NCBI GenBank assembly: GCA_902797685.1
Contig: CADBTQ010000006.1
Span: 1 to 47,286 of the forward strand
DNA: 47,286 bases
Direction of reading: 5' to 3'
DNA from: an uncultured Eubacteriales bacterium
GTDB lineage: Bacteria > Bacillota > Clostridia > Christensenellales > CAG-1252
Position 1 is the stretch's first letter; every line of letters begins with the position of its first letter. The notes below the pieces were generated by a model that searched no databases, was not told the DNA's origin, and saw only the letters and a list, made by a program, of their open reading frames with translations. Below, in pieces: positions 29,617-37,437 of this stretch. Both the position numbers and the translations under genes were made by a program.

Positions 29617-30874
29617 AGTTCCTCAAATAAAGATTGGCGTACGCTTTGGCGCGTTCCGCCATCCAGCGCATGGTTTCGGTCGACGTCCCCGCAGAGACGT
29701 GGGTGTGATCCTGCCATAGCTTGGCGGTATGCACCACTCCGCATTCTTGCAGCTTGGCGAGATAGGTATCGTACACGCTGACGGGCACCAACGTATCGCT
29801 GGGCGCCTCGAAGCTCAACGGATCGCGGGTGTAAAAGTCCTCGTCGTACACGTTGTCGGTGCCGTCCCACCCCGCATAACAAAGGATGGACGGAACGGAA
29901 TCCGAGGTGATGTAGTCCACGGGTTGCCATTGGGGGATCGCCGCCATCAAGCCGGCGTACCCTTCCTCGGTCGTCACGTCCAACGGCTCTTCCGACCCCA
30001 CCGCATAAGCCAAGGTGTTTGCCACCGCGGGCAACAGCGCCGAATAGATCACCGAATCGATCAATTTGTCCAGCACTTTGAGATAGCCGGGGTCGATCAG
30101 GCTGACGGGACCCACCAACGAGAGCAAAAAGCCCGCTTTGAGAGGTGCGTCGTTGTACTTGTAGGCGTACAAACTCGCCAAATGTCCGCCCGCCGAATAA
30201 CCGCAAAGCCCCACCTTGGTGGCGTTGAGCCCCCACTCGGGCAGGTAGGTGGCGGATAGTGCGGTAAGACAGGTGCGCACGTCGTCCATCATGTCCGAGA
30301 TGCACACGGGAGTCTCGGGGTCAACCAACTGGGACAGCAGATCCCCTTGCTCGTCGCGAGATATGCCCTTATACGTATTGGGCAACTGATTGAGCCCGCA
30401 AAGAAGGGCGTACTCCATGGAAATCACCACAAATCCGGCGCGGGCGAAATAAGCCATCAACTCTCTATCATTGTGGCGATTGCCGAAAAACCAACCGCCC
30501 CCGTGCAGATACACCAATACGGGGGTATCGGGGTCGAGCTGAGACAACGGAGCGGGAGAATAGGCGTCAAAATAACGATAACTTTTGCTTTCGTCGTAAC
30601 AAAGGTCTCGATACCCGTACACCACGCCGTCCGTCTCCCCGTCCTCGGTGCGGCAAAGATAATAGTACGAAGCGGCGGGGTCTGCTTTGTCTTCTTCTAT
30701 CATGTATACGAGGTCGAACTCGTAGTCCGCTAAAGACACCCTCGCCACCTCTTCATCCGCCGCTTGTTGGGCGGTGGGAGCGGAAGGAGCGGCGGGCGCC
30801 GCCTCACGGCAACCGACCAAAGCGAAACACCCCATCAAAAGGGCTATGATAAGTAGACACGCCAGTTTTTTCAT
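29594..30874 (-). CDS. Alpha/beta-hydrolase lipoprotein (esterase-like)
   Basis: A 426-residue exported lipoprotein (signal peptide, lipobox LVGC, Cys22). The hydrolase domain has the oxyanion-hole motif HGGGWFFGNRH near residue 125 and the nucleophile elbow GYSAGGHLAS near residue 225, as in hormone-sensitive-lipase/BD-FAE-type carboxylesterases. A C-terminal DHTHVSAGTSTE supplies the catalytic His. The start overlaps the stop of the TetR gene (ATGA), so the regulator probably controls it. It likely cleaves acyl or acetyl esters outside the membrane. Confidence 0.85.
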   Translation of the reverse strand: MKKLACLLIIALLMGCFALVGCREAAPAAPSAPTAQQAADEEVARVSLADYEFDLVYMIEEDKADPAASYYYLCRTEDGETDGVVYGYRDLCYDESKSYRYFDAYSPAPLSQLDPDTPVLVYLHGGGWFFGNRHNDRELMAYFARAGFVVISMEYALLCGLNQLPNTYKGISRDEQGDLLSQLVDPETPVCISDMMDDVRTCLTALSATYLPEWGLNATKVGLCGYSAGGHLASLYAYKYNDAPLKAGFLLSLVGPVSLIDPGYLKVLDKLIDSVIYSALLPAVANTLAYAVGSEEPLDVTTEEGYAGLMAAIPQWQPVDYITSDSVPSILCYAGWDGTDNVYDEDFYTRDPLSFEAPSDTLVPVSVYDTYLAKLQECGVVHTAKLWQDHTHVSAGTSTETMRWMAERAKAYANLYLRNYEQTETR

Positions 30875-31467
30875 ACGCCGAACAAATTGTGGAGCAAGCC
30901 CACCACGATGTCGCGCATGACGTCGTAATCGATGTACGCGTGGTGATCGAAGACCCGCTCGTGCGCATACGATTGCACGGACACCATCGCCCAGTGCACC
31001 TTTTCGTTGAGGTGGGCAAGGCGCACCCCCGCCTCTTCGAGCTTGGCGGTCATGCGACGGGTGACTTCCTCCTCGAGCGCCATAAACTTGGACTCCACGT
31101 CCTTGTGTTGGGTCAAAGAGTGCAACGCCTCGTGAATGGCGGCGTTGTCGGCGTGGATCTTGACCGCCTCGTCCAGCACGGCGGGGATCAAAGACGCCAT
31201 ATCTTTAGACAGGTCGAAGCTGTCCAACAGGTCGAAAATGGGCTGATAGGCGTGGGCGATATAGATATCCAACACGTCGATCAAAATATCCTTTTTGTCG
31301 TGGAAATAGCCGTACACGATGCCCGTGGACACCCCCGCCGCCTTGGCGATCTCGGCGGTGTTGGTATTGTAATACCCCTTTTGGGCAAACATCTCGTACC
31401 CGGCTTGCACGATCTTGTTCTTTTTTTCGATAGCGCGCTTTTGTTGCGGCTCCCGCGTGACGGCCAT
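30871..31467 (-). CDS. TetR family regulator
   Basis: A 198-residue protein with an N-terminal TetR helix-turn-helix (IVQAGYEMFAQKGYYNTNT, then AGVSTGIVYGYFHDKKDIL) and an all-helical ligand domain. ATG follows GGGAGGGG. First gene of the minus-strand operon with the esterase lipoprotein and the membrane protein, suggesting it responds to a substrate or product of that system. Confidence 0.93.
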   Translation of the reverse strand: MAVTREPQQKRAIEKKNKIVQAGYEMFAQKGYYNTNTAEIAKAAGVSTGIVYGYFHDKKDILIDVLDIYIAHAYQPIFDLLDSFDLSKDMASLIPAVLDEAVKIHADNAAIHEALHSLTQHKDVESKFMALEEEVTRRMTAKLEEAGVRLAHLNEKVHWAMVSVQSYAHERVFDHHAYIDYDVMRDIVVGLLHNLFGV

Positions 31468-31497
31468 ACGCCCCTCCCGATACTTGATATATCTATT

Positions 31498-31526
31498 ATT
31501 ATATAGTAAACAAAATCAAATTGCAA
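31498..31526 (-). promoter_or_regulatory. Promoter of the TetR operon
   Basis: Minus strand: TTGCAA, 17 bp, TATAAT. Confidence 0.65.
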
Positions 31527-31666
31527 CGGCTAACGGGCAATTAAGGACATTTTGCGCAAAAAGCGGCTTCCGTCCGACCGACGTTCTCTCTATCTGATAT
31601 TTTGCGCCAATGCGGCAAAAAAATGAAATAGAAACTGGAAAATAAAACCAATAGTTGTATTTGCTC

Positions 31667-31695
31667 TTGACAAATACGCCTTGCGGGCGTATAAT
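31667..31695 (+). promoter_or_regulatory. Consensus promoter with inverted repeat in the spacer
   Basis: TTGACA, 17 bp, TATAAT. TACGCC TTGCG GGCGTA spans the spacer and touches the -10 box. Confidence 0.82.
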
Positions 31696-31738
31696 ACAGA
31701 CGATATAACAATTTTTTGTTGTAATTGGAGGCGAGACG

Positions 31739-32017
31739 ATGGAAGAACAAACTTCGGGATATATCGAAATACCCATCGAGGTCATCGCCAAGTTTGGCGA
31801 AAACGGGGATTTGAGACCGCTCAAGATGATGTACAACGACGAGATCTACGTCATCGAGAGGGTCTTATCTTGGCGTCGAGAGCGCTCCCGCGCGTACGCT
31901 CTGCCCGCCAACGTCTACTCATGCGTGATCTGCGGGCAAAAGCGGGACTTGCTGTTTTACGATCAAGAAGGGCGGTGGTGCATCAAAAAGTACGTGCCCT
32001 ACCAAGCGATCGACTAG
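31739..32017 (+). CDS. Conserved clostridial small protein (92 residues)
   Basis: ATG behind TTGGAGGCG. The product has an IEVIAKFGENGDLRPLKMMY strand-turn, then VIERVLSWRRERS and a C-terminal YSCVICGQKRDLLFYDQEGRW segment. This pattern (a request for a basic RRAxS stretch followed by a beta-hairpin and W) is familiar from uncharacterised small Clostridia proteins. No membrane segment. Strong promoter with a possible operator; single-gene unit followed by a hairpin array. Confidence 0.75.
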   Translation: MEEQTSGYIEIPIEVIAKFGENGDLRPLKMMYNDEIYVIERVLSWRRERSRAYALPANVYSCVICGQKRDLLFYDQEGRWCIKKYVPYQAID

Positions 32018-32128
32018 TGGCGGGACGCCCAAGGGGCGACGAGATAGGCTTTGCCTATGATATACCGCACTGCGGTATGATATATTCGAGCGGGGCTCGA
32101 ATAGGATATATCCCGTTGGGATATTATG
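32018..32128 (+). repeat. Hairpin array with GATATA anchors, plus orientation
   Basis: CGCCCAAGGGGCG, AGGCTTTGCCT, CCGCACTGCGG, TTCGAGCGGGGCTCGAA and TCCCGTTGGGA alternate with GATATA/TGATATA words, starting a few bases after the stop codon. Confidence 0.9.
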
Positions 32129-32130
32129 GT

Positions 32131-32183
32131 AAAAAAAGATGGTCGGGTACGATTAAACAGATCAGTACACCGACCATCTTTTA
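32131..32183. terminator. Bidirectional terminator at the centre of a mirror-image array
   Basis: AAAAGATGGTCGG and CCGACCATCTTTT are perfect 13-bp arms with an inner GTAC...GTAC pair. The A-run and T-run suit both directions. Confidence 0.92.
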
Positions 32184-32292
32184 ATTATCCGCAATACGAC
32201 CACAGGTCGTATATCATTGACCGAAGGTCCTTATCCTATCCCATAGGGATATATCATAGCCAACGGCTATCTCATTTTTTGGTAGCCTTGGG
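32184..32292 (-). repeat. Hairpin array with TATATCA anchors, minus orientation
   Basis: ACGACCACAGGTCGT, TGACCGAAGGTC, ATCCTATCCCATAGGGAT, GCCAACGGC and TAGCCTTGGGCTA are separated by TATATCA-like words. The last palindrome touches the stop codon of the TM2 gene. This is the mirror image of the block on the other side of the terminator. Confidence 0.9.
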
Positions 32293-32703
32293 CTAAATCA
32301 AAATATTGCCGTCATCGTCGGCTTTGCGAGTCAAAGCCAAAATGCCTTTGATCAAGCCCACCAGCGAGGGGATGCCCGTCCAGCAGAACAGGATACACAG
32401 TATCCCCAAGCCCACTTTGCCGGCGTAAAACTCGTGGATACCGAACGTGCCCAACAGGATCGCGAACAACACGTACGCCAACTGGTTGACCTTTTGTCCG
32501 TTGACGGGTCCGTCCACCGTGGCGAACGGATTGCCCGAGGTCCTGCGCCTGGTGACGACCACTTGTCCGTCCCCCTCGAAAATATCCACTTCGTCCCCCA
32601 ATTTGGGCTCGAAATTGAGTTGATTGCGGTCGAATACCCGCAATCCGCCGTCGTCCAACCCGACGCTTACCGACAAATCGTCTATTTTGATGATCTTAGC
32701 CAT
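32293..32703 (-). CDS. TM2 domain membrane protein
   Basis: A 136-residue protein. Residues 1-65 form a soluble beta-rich part (LSVSVGLDDGGLRVFDRNQL). The TM2 domain follows: AYVLFAILLGTFGIHEFYAG, KVGLGILCILFCWTGIPSLVG, with the conserved G-x-HxFYxG turn. ATG behind GAGGTGAC. It lies 66 bases after the flotillin gene in the same direction, probably one operon. Membrane role unknown. Confidence 0.88.
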   Translation of the reverse strand: MAKIIKIDDLSVSVGLDDGGLRVFDRNQLNFEPKLGDEVDIFEGDGQVVVTRRRTSGNPFATVDGPVNGQKVNQLAYVLFAILLGTFGIHEFYAGKVGLGILCILFCWTGIPSLVGLIKGILALTRKADDDGNILI

Positions 32704-32769
32704 AATGTCACCTCTCTTACCCCGACGGGGATAGCCTGCAAGTCGCCTGTAGGGACTCGTTATTGCGCG

Positions 32770-34218
32770 TCAGTCTTCCTTTTTGTCCGACGCGATCTTG
32801 CCCCCGACCATGCCGGCAAGCAGCGCGCCCAGATCGATACCCGTACTCTCTTTGACCCCGTCCATCACTTGGCTGGCGCTGTTCATCACGTCCTTGACCA
32901 CTTTGGTGGAGTTGCCGTCGCCGTACATAACGATCTTGTCCGTTTGCGCCAAGGGCAACGCAGCGTTTTTGACCACTTCGGGCAGAGTGTTGAGGTACAT
33001 CTCGATGACGGACGCTTCGCCCATCTTCTTTTGCGCCTCGGCTTTCTTTTCGATGGCTTCGGCTTCCGCCAAACCTTTGGCGCGAATACCTTCCGCTTCC
33101 TGCTCCATGGCGTAACGCAGCGCCTCGGCTTCGGCACGACGAGCGGCGGCGCGTTGTTCGGCTTCGTAACGTTGCGCTTCCGCTTCCTTTTGACGGCGGA
33201 TCAGATCCGCTTCCGCCTCTTTGGCGATGCGGTAATTGTTGGCGTCCGCCTGTTTGCGCACTTCGGCGTCCAATTCTTTTTCGCGCAATGCGATCGCCTT
33301 TTCCGCCAATTCGGATTCTTTGCTCTTGCGGGCGATGTCCGCGTCGGCTTTGGTGATCTCGATGGTCTTGCGTTGATTTTCCTGTTGGATGGCGTACGCC
33401 GCGTCCGCCTCGGCGCGTTTGGTATCCGCCTTGACTTTCATATCCGCCTGTTGTACAGCCAGCGCGGCGTTTTGCTCAGCGATCTTCTTTTCGGTCTCCA
33501 CCTTGACCGCATTGGCTTCTTCTTGCGCGTGAGCGGTGGCGATGGCGATGTCCCTTTGGGCGTTTGCCTTGGCGATCTGGGCGTTTTTGCGGATCTGCTC
33601 CACGTTGTCGATACCCATGTTTTCGATCGTGCCGGCGTTGTCTTTGAAGTTTTGGATATTGAAGTTGACCACCTCGATCCCCAATTTTTCCATGTCGGGC
33701 ACCACGTTTTCGGTGATCTTTTTGGCGACGCCTTGACGATCTTGCACCATCTCCTTCAAGCCGACCGAGCCCACGATCTCACGCATATTGCCCTCGAGCA
33801 CTTGGGTGACGAGGCTGATGAGTTCGCCTTGGCTCATGCCCAACAACGCCTCGCTGGCTTTGGAGATCAACTCGGGATCGGACGAGATCTTGATGTTGGC
33901 GACGCCGTCCACGTTGACGTTGATAAACTCGTTGGTGGGGACGGCTTCGGACGTCTTGACGTCCACTTGCATCACCCTAAGCGACAATTTGTCCACCCTC
34001 TCGAAGAAAGGAATGCGAAAGCCCGCCTTACCGATCAAGACCCTGCGGCTCTTTTTGCGAGGGCCCGAAATGATATAAGCGGTATCCGGGGGTGCTTTGA
34101 GGTAACCGCAACCGAAAAAGATAGCCAATCCCGCCACCAAAATGACGCCGATCACGATAAGGGCGATCGCCCAACCTTCCAAAGCGGCGCTTGCCGCCGA
34201 TAAAATAACGTTCAACAT
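32770..34218 (-). CDS. Flotillin-like SPFH protein
   Basis: A 482-residue flotillin family protein (YuaG/FloT type). An N-terminal membrane anchor (WAIALIVIGVILVAGLAIFF) precedes the SPFH/band-7 domain (about 50-220), then a long Ala/Glu-rich coiled coil (about 230-420; EIEVVNFNIQNF precedes many KAEAEADLIRR-like units) and a conserved C-terminal AQTDKIVMYGDG. ATG with AAGGAGGCA upstream. Flotillins scaffold membrane microdomains. The usual NfeD partner is not adjacent; TM2 is its neighbour here. A TATAAT lies 31 bases upstream (34249-34254). Confidence 0.93.
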   Translation of the reverse strand: MLNVILSAASAALEGWAIALIVIGVILVAGLAIFFGCGYLKAPPDTAYIISGPRKKSRRVLIGKAGFRIPFFERVDKLSLRVMQVDVKTSEAVPTNEFINVNVDGVANIKISSDPELISKASEALLGMSQGELISLVTQVLEGNMREIVGSVGLKEMVQDRQGVAKKITENVVPDMEKLGIEVVNFNIQNFKDNAGTIENMGIDNVEQIRKNAQIAKANAQRDIAIATAHAQEEANAVKVETEKKIAEQNAALAVQQADMKVKADTKRAEADAAYAIQQENQRKTIEITKADADIARKSKESELAEKAIALREKELDAEVRKQADANNYRIAKEAEADLIRRQKEAEAQRYEAEQRAAARRAEAEALRYAMEQEAEGIRAKGLAEAEAIEKKAEAQKKMGEASVIEMYLNTLPEVVKNAALPLAQTDKIVMYGDGNSTKVVKDVMNSASQVMDGVKESTGIDLGALLAGMVGGKIASDKKED

Positions 34219-34280
34219 TGTCTTGCCTCCTTTGTCCTTTGTATTATCATTATATACGACTACGCCTGCCAAACACAATA

Positions 34281-34333
34281 GCGTTTTCCCGCAAGGTTTG
34301 CAGGATTTTTGCTATCCGCTAAAGAGCGCCTAT
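34281..34333. repeat. Cassette-flanking repeat, copy A
   Basis: GCGTTTTCCC, a GCAAGGTTTGC hairpin, ATTTTTGCTATCCGCT and AAAGAGCGCCTAT. It is nearly identical to 37384-37437, and its hairpin half recurs at 38096. It ends the minus-strand paired-paralogue cluster. Confidence 0.85.
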
Positions 34334-34401
34334 CCATTAGCTATAACACTTATCGTCTCAAGCACAAGGATCCGACCCGCCGATATACACGGCACCTCTA
34401 C

Positions 34402-35052
34402 TTAGTCTGTGTTGCTGTTGTTGCGCTTGTCTTTATTCTTTTTGGTAGATTTCTTGCTTCGCATTTTCCTAAACGGTTGATCGGGAACGATAAACATCCC
34501 TGCTTTTGTTGCGTCCACGATGTTTAGTACAGCGTCTAAGTCGCTTACGCAATTGGGACACCGCGCGAACAACTCCCGTATCAATTTTTTGCGCTGTCTT
34601 TTGGTGTACCACCATAAAAAAATGCGCTCAACTTTACCTTCTTCATCGACCAAATTGAGATAGGGCTTGCTCATGATAGAAAAGGCTGAAAAAGACTTAA
34701 TTGACTTTCCGCGCGAATTCGTCGTTTCACAGCTATAAGATAACTCTTTTACGGTGTTATAAGGCACCGAGATTTTATATTGTATCTTCATATTCTTGTT
34801 CAGCCAATCATCAGGAACGTCGATCGTGTCATGGTTAAGAAATATGTAGAGGTGCTCCATAACAAGAACTTGCTTCATCATCATAATCAACCAAATAAGG
34901 GCTAAGACAAGCACCACAACATCAATGGCTCGCCAGCGCGCTAACACGATGGTATCGATACATAAATAAACAGACGCATAGCCCATTGCAAAGAAAAGTA
35001 AGGACAAAAGATGAAGACCTATGTTGTGAGGAAAAAACAGTCTGCGTTTCAT
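34402..35052 (-). CDS. Membrane protein TM-a of the paired-paralogue cluster
   Basis: A 216-residue protein with two N-terminal membrane helices (LHLLSLLFFAMGYASVYLCI and VVVLVLALIWLIMMMKQVL) and a cytoplasmic domain of about 130 residues rich in beta strands. The ending is basic and low in complexity (KKSTKKNKDKRNNSNTD). It shares a K-K-L...CPN stretch with TM-d (37434) and a general layout with TM-b and TM-c. The start follows the stop of the small PPYSDEY protein by one base. AT-rich codons. Function unknown. Confidence 0.8.
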   Translation of the reverse strand: MKRRLFFPHNIGLHLLSLLFFAMGYASVYLCIDTIVLARWRAIDVVVLVLALIWLIMMMKQVLVMEHLYIFLNHDTIDVPDDWLNKNMKIQYKISVPYNTVKELSYSCETTNSRGKSIKSFSAFSIMSKPYLNLVDEEGKVERIFLWWYTKRQRKKLIRELFARCPNCVSDLDAVLNIVDATKAGMFIVPDQPFRKMRSKKSTKKNKDKRNNSNTD

Positions 35053-35053
35053 T

Positions 35054-35267
35054 TTAATCTCCCATGGATTTCAATAAGTCGTCTAACATAGGAAAAGCCT
35101 GTTCCATTCCGTTGACGAAAGTGCCAATTGAAGCCGCATACGCATTATACGTCAACATTTTTTCAAATGTTGTGAATTTAGGCGAGGAGCCCCCCCCCAA
35201 CAACCCCTGCCACTTGGGCAAGGTATTCGTCGCTGTATGGGGGTATGGTATAAGTGCGTGTGTTCAT
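35054..35267 (-). pseudogene. Small PPYSDEY protein, copy a, frameshifted at a G9 tract
   Basis: On the minus strand the frame starts MNTRTYTIPPYSDEYLAQVA and runs into nine consecutive G residues, after which it stops within four codons. Removing one G gives an uninterrupted frame of 70 residues ending LDDLLKSMGD, one base before TM-a. The start is identical in its first 15 residues to copy c (37339). So the gene is either switched off by homopolymer slippage, decayed, or the G count is a sequencing error. No strong ribosome binding site is seen. Confidence 0.75.
35190..35198. repeat. Nine-base C/G homopolymer within a coding region
   Basis: A run of nine C on the plus strand; eight would restore the reading frame of the small protein. 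Confidence 0.9.
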
Positions 35268-35340
35268 AATGATATACAAGATGGGGACTAATGGGCTATA
35301 TGCAACCCCTTTCTATGGTTGATACCAATAGATTAAGCAA

Positions 35341-36102
35341 TTATAGGCTACTATTATAGCAATAAAAACTATCACAAATCTCCGAGATGAGACTATCGCA
35401 GATTTGTCCTTTCGCCATTAATTCAGCCGCGGTGTCACATCGACAAAGCAAAGCCCATTGTTCTCCCTCGACCCGATACAATTCGCACCCCTCGTCGAAA
35501 GACACAGCATATCGCATGCCCTCATATTGGAAGGTAAAGGGTACTTCCAATTTGAGTAGCGAGAGAAACGGGTGGCTCTCGTTGGGGATATAGTCATTGC
35601 CTCTTTGGACCACGCAACACGATGTCTCCAACAAATAGTCATACATACCGGGGCTATTATCAGCATCTATTCTCTCAAAGTATAGAAGCCGGGTACTGCT
35701 GTAGACGTACGTGCCAAGATGGCCGTTTTTGATGAGAACAATATCATCGACCCTTGCCTTGCGGTGCAACCAACGATATATGTCCAGCCGTCCTGTCTTG
35801 ACGTTGACGCACACACGACGATAGGCAACGATCCAGGCAATCAGTTGGCACAACAACCCAAAGCACAAGATGGGTATATCACGCAACAGCAGGACGCCTT
35901 TTTGGCGGAGTTGGAAGATCAATGGAATAACTAACAACCAAAAGAGCACCCAAAACACGACGGCGATTAAGATGTGCATATGCGATTCCAGCAGATCGGG
36001 GTTCGCGCGCGCGTTGGCACGGCGAACAATCTCTTTGACGATATACACTAGATTAAGAGGTGCGATTGATAGGAGCACCAACAACAACACATTGACAATC
36101 AT
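35341..36102 (-). CDS. Membrane protein TM-b of the paired-paralogue cluster
   Basis: A 253-residue protein with an N-terminal hydrophobic stretch (MIVNVLLLVLLSIAPLNLVY), two further membrane helices (HILIAVVFWVLFWLLVIPLIF; ILCFGLLCQLIAWIVAY) and a beta-rich cytoplasmic domain. The stretch RRVCVNVKTGRLDIYRWLHR, then VDDIVLIKNG, is clearly related to TM-c. It starts six bases after the stop of small protein b. Function unknown. Confidence 0.8.
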   Translation of the reverse strand: MIVNVLLLVLLSIAPLNLVYIVKEIVRRANARANPDLLESHMHILIAVVFWVLFWLLVIPLIFQLRQKGVLLLRDIPILCFGLLCQLIAWIVAYRRVCVNVKTGRLDIYRWLHRKARVDDIVLIKNGHLGTYVYSSTRLLYFERIDADNSPGMYDYLLETSCCVVQRGNDYIPNESHPFLSLLKLEVPFTFQYEGMRYAVSFDEGCELYRVEGEQWALLCRCDTAAELMAKGQICDSLISEICDSFYCYNSSL

Positions 36103-36108
36103 AGGAAT

Positions 36109-36468
36109 CTACCATTTCAGATAAGCAGTTGTTATATTAGAAGCAAATAACGTTGATTGCCCTAAAAACAAACCTTTCGTTAACAAATCAATAATATGGG
36201 CATATGTCATCTCATTCCATGCAGAAGCAAGTCGTTGAGATGAAAATCTTAATGCCCCTAGTGCCGCACCATTGTGCTTATAGGCACCCGCCGCAATTTT
36301 CGACAGTACATCTTCATAACTATGGCAAGCAGCAGTAAAAGCGTCAGTTGGATGTAGTGTTGCCCATTTGTTCAGTGCTTTTGCATTTCTCGCCCCACCA
36401 CCAACCCTTGCCGCTTGAGCAAGGTACTCGTCGCTGTATGGGGGTTGGTTCATCTCTTTACTCTCCAT
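36109..36468 (-). CDS. Small PPYSDEY protein, copy b (intact)
   Basis: A 119-residue soluble, mostly helical protein. N-terminal PPYSDEYLAQAARVGGGARN is shared with copies a and c. The middle (TDAFTAACHSYEDVLSK) is variable, and the end (IIDLLTKGLFLGQSTLF) aligns with the end of copy c. It overlaps the TM-c gene by 11 bases and is followed at six bases by TM-b. It has no signal peptide. The size and helical composition allow a WXG100-like secreted partner or a regulator, but no family is recognised. Confidence 0.82.
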   Translation of the reverse strand: MESKEMNQPPYSDEYLAQAARVGGGARNAKALNKWATLHPTDAFTAACHSYEDVLSKIAAGAYKHNGAALGALRFSSQRLASAWNEMTYAHIIDLLTKGLFLGQSTLFASNITTAYLKW

Positions 36469-36979
36469 TACCTATTATTTTACATTTAGCGTTTCGTGCA
36501 ATATAAAAAATGAAATCCGTGGGAAACGAGTGAATCCGTTCATCCAAATAGAACAGCAACGTATGTTTTCTGTATACTCTGATGTTGAACCCGATCTTGA
36601 TTAATGTTATTTGTTTTACGTTAATCTTGTAGTACCAAAGCCACCTTATTTTTAGTTCGCCGGTCGTTATGTCGATACGGATATACCGATGAAGCATAAT
36701 CAAACTGACGATAAAAAAACACATGACAACAATGCTGATCCAAACGTACGTCATACTTACACGTGATTCTTGCGGTGTCTTAAAGTGCCACACGGTAGAC
36801 ACGGTATAACATATCGCGCCAAATCCACCCAAAGCAAGCGGAACGCCAAGAGAAAGCTCTGCCCGCATAATAGTGGGGTCTTTCTTATCCTTGTGGCGGC
36901 AAATTGACTCCATAGTCATGAAGATGATCGTCAACAGAAACAAAACAGAATTTACACTTGCGAAAAGGATATCTCTCAT
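36458..36979 (-). CDS. Membrane protein TM-c of the paired-paralogue cluster
   Basis: A 173-residue protein. Start chosen two bases after the stop of copy c, matching the spacing in the other pairs; a start nine codons earlier would overlap that gene. Three or four hydrophobic segments (SVLFLLTIIFMTM; LGVPLALGGFGAICYTV; WISIVVMCFFIVSLIML) precede a cytoplasmic part in which IRIDITTGELKIRWLWYYK aligns with TM-b. AT-rich. Function unknown. Confidence 0.78.
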   Translation of the reverse strand: MRDILFASVNSVLFLLTIIFMTMESICRHKDKKDPTIMRAELSLGVPLALGGFGAICYTVSTVWHFKTPQESRVSMTYVWISIVVMCFFIVSLIMLHRYIRIDITTGELKIRWLWYYKINVKQITLIKIGFNIRVYRKHTLLFYLDERIHSFPTDFIFYIARNAKCKIIGNGE

Positions 36980-36980
36980 A

Positions 36981-37339
36981 TTAGTATTGCAAATAGCTAA
37001 GACCAAAAGTCAAAGAAAATGCGGTAGCGTTACCCGATAACAAACTCTTAACCAACAAATCTATCAGGTTGATGTGTTGCATTTTTTGTAATTCGACAAG
37101 CAATTTCATATGTGCTGCGTGAACTCTATTTTCTGCAAGTGCAACATTTGCATCCAACCTCTTGCCGCGCCATGCACAGCAATATCTTCTCTCCGAAAAG
37201 CGCGTATGAAACCTTCTGTTGGATGTTTGAGACAACGAGCTTCTATTGCTTTTGCATTTCTCGCCCCAGCACCAATCCTTGCCGCTTGGGCAAAGTATTC
37301 GTCGCTGTATGGGGGTATGGTATAAGTGCGTGTGTTCAT
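36981..37339 (-). pseudogene. Small PPYSDEY protein, copy c, with a one-base deletion
   Basis: Begins MNTRTYTIPPYSDEYFAQAA with AGGATAG upstream and reads correctly to about residue 61. Around 37155 the frame shifts: the original frame ends at 37106, while the rest of the homology (DANVALAENRVHAAHMK ... NLIDLLVKSLLSGNATAFSL) continues in another frame to 36981. Total length is 359 bases against 360 in intact copy b, so a single deleted base explains it. Either a decayed gene or a sequence error. Confidence 0.75.
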
Positions 37340-37437
37340 ACTATCCTACTCTATTGTACCCAATCGGTCGTGCGCCGTCAATGGCGTTTCCCTGCAAGAA
37401 TTGCGGGATTTTTGCTATCCGCCTAAAGAGCGCCTAT
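37340..37437. repeat. Cassette module, copy B (leader/promoter plus hairpin)
   Basis: The left 44 bases (leader, promoter) are nearly identical to 38052-38095 and the right 54 bases to 34281-34333. Confidence 0.88.
37353..37381 (-). promoter_or_regulatory. Promoter of the paired-paralogue operon
   Basis: Minus strand: TTGACG, 17 bp, TACAAT, then AGGATAGT before the ATG of copy c. Confidence 0.7.
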
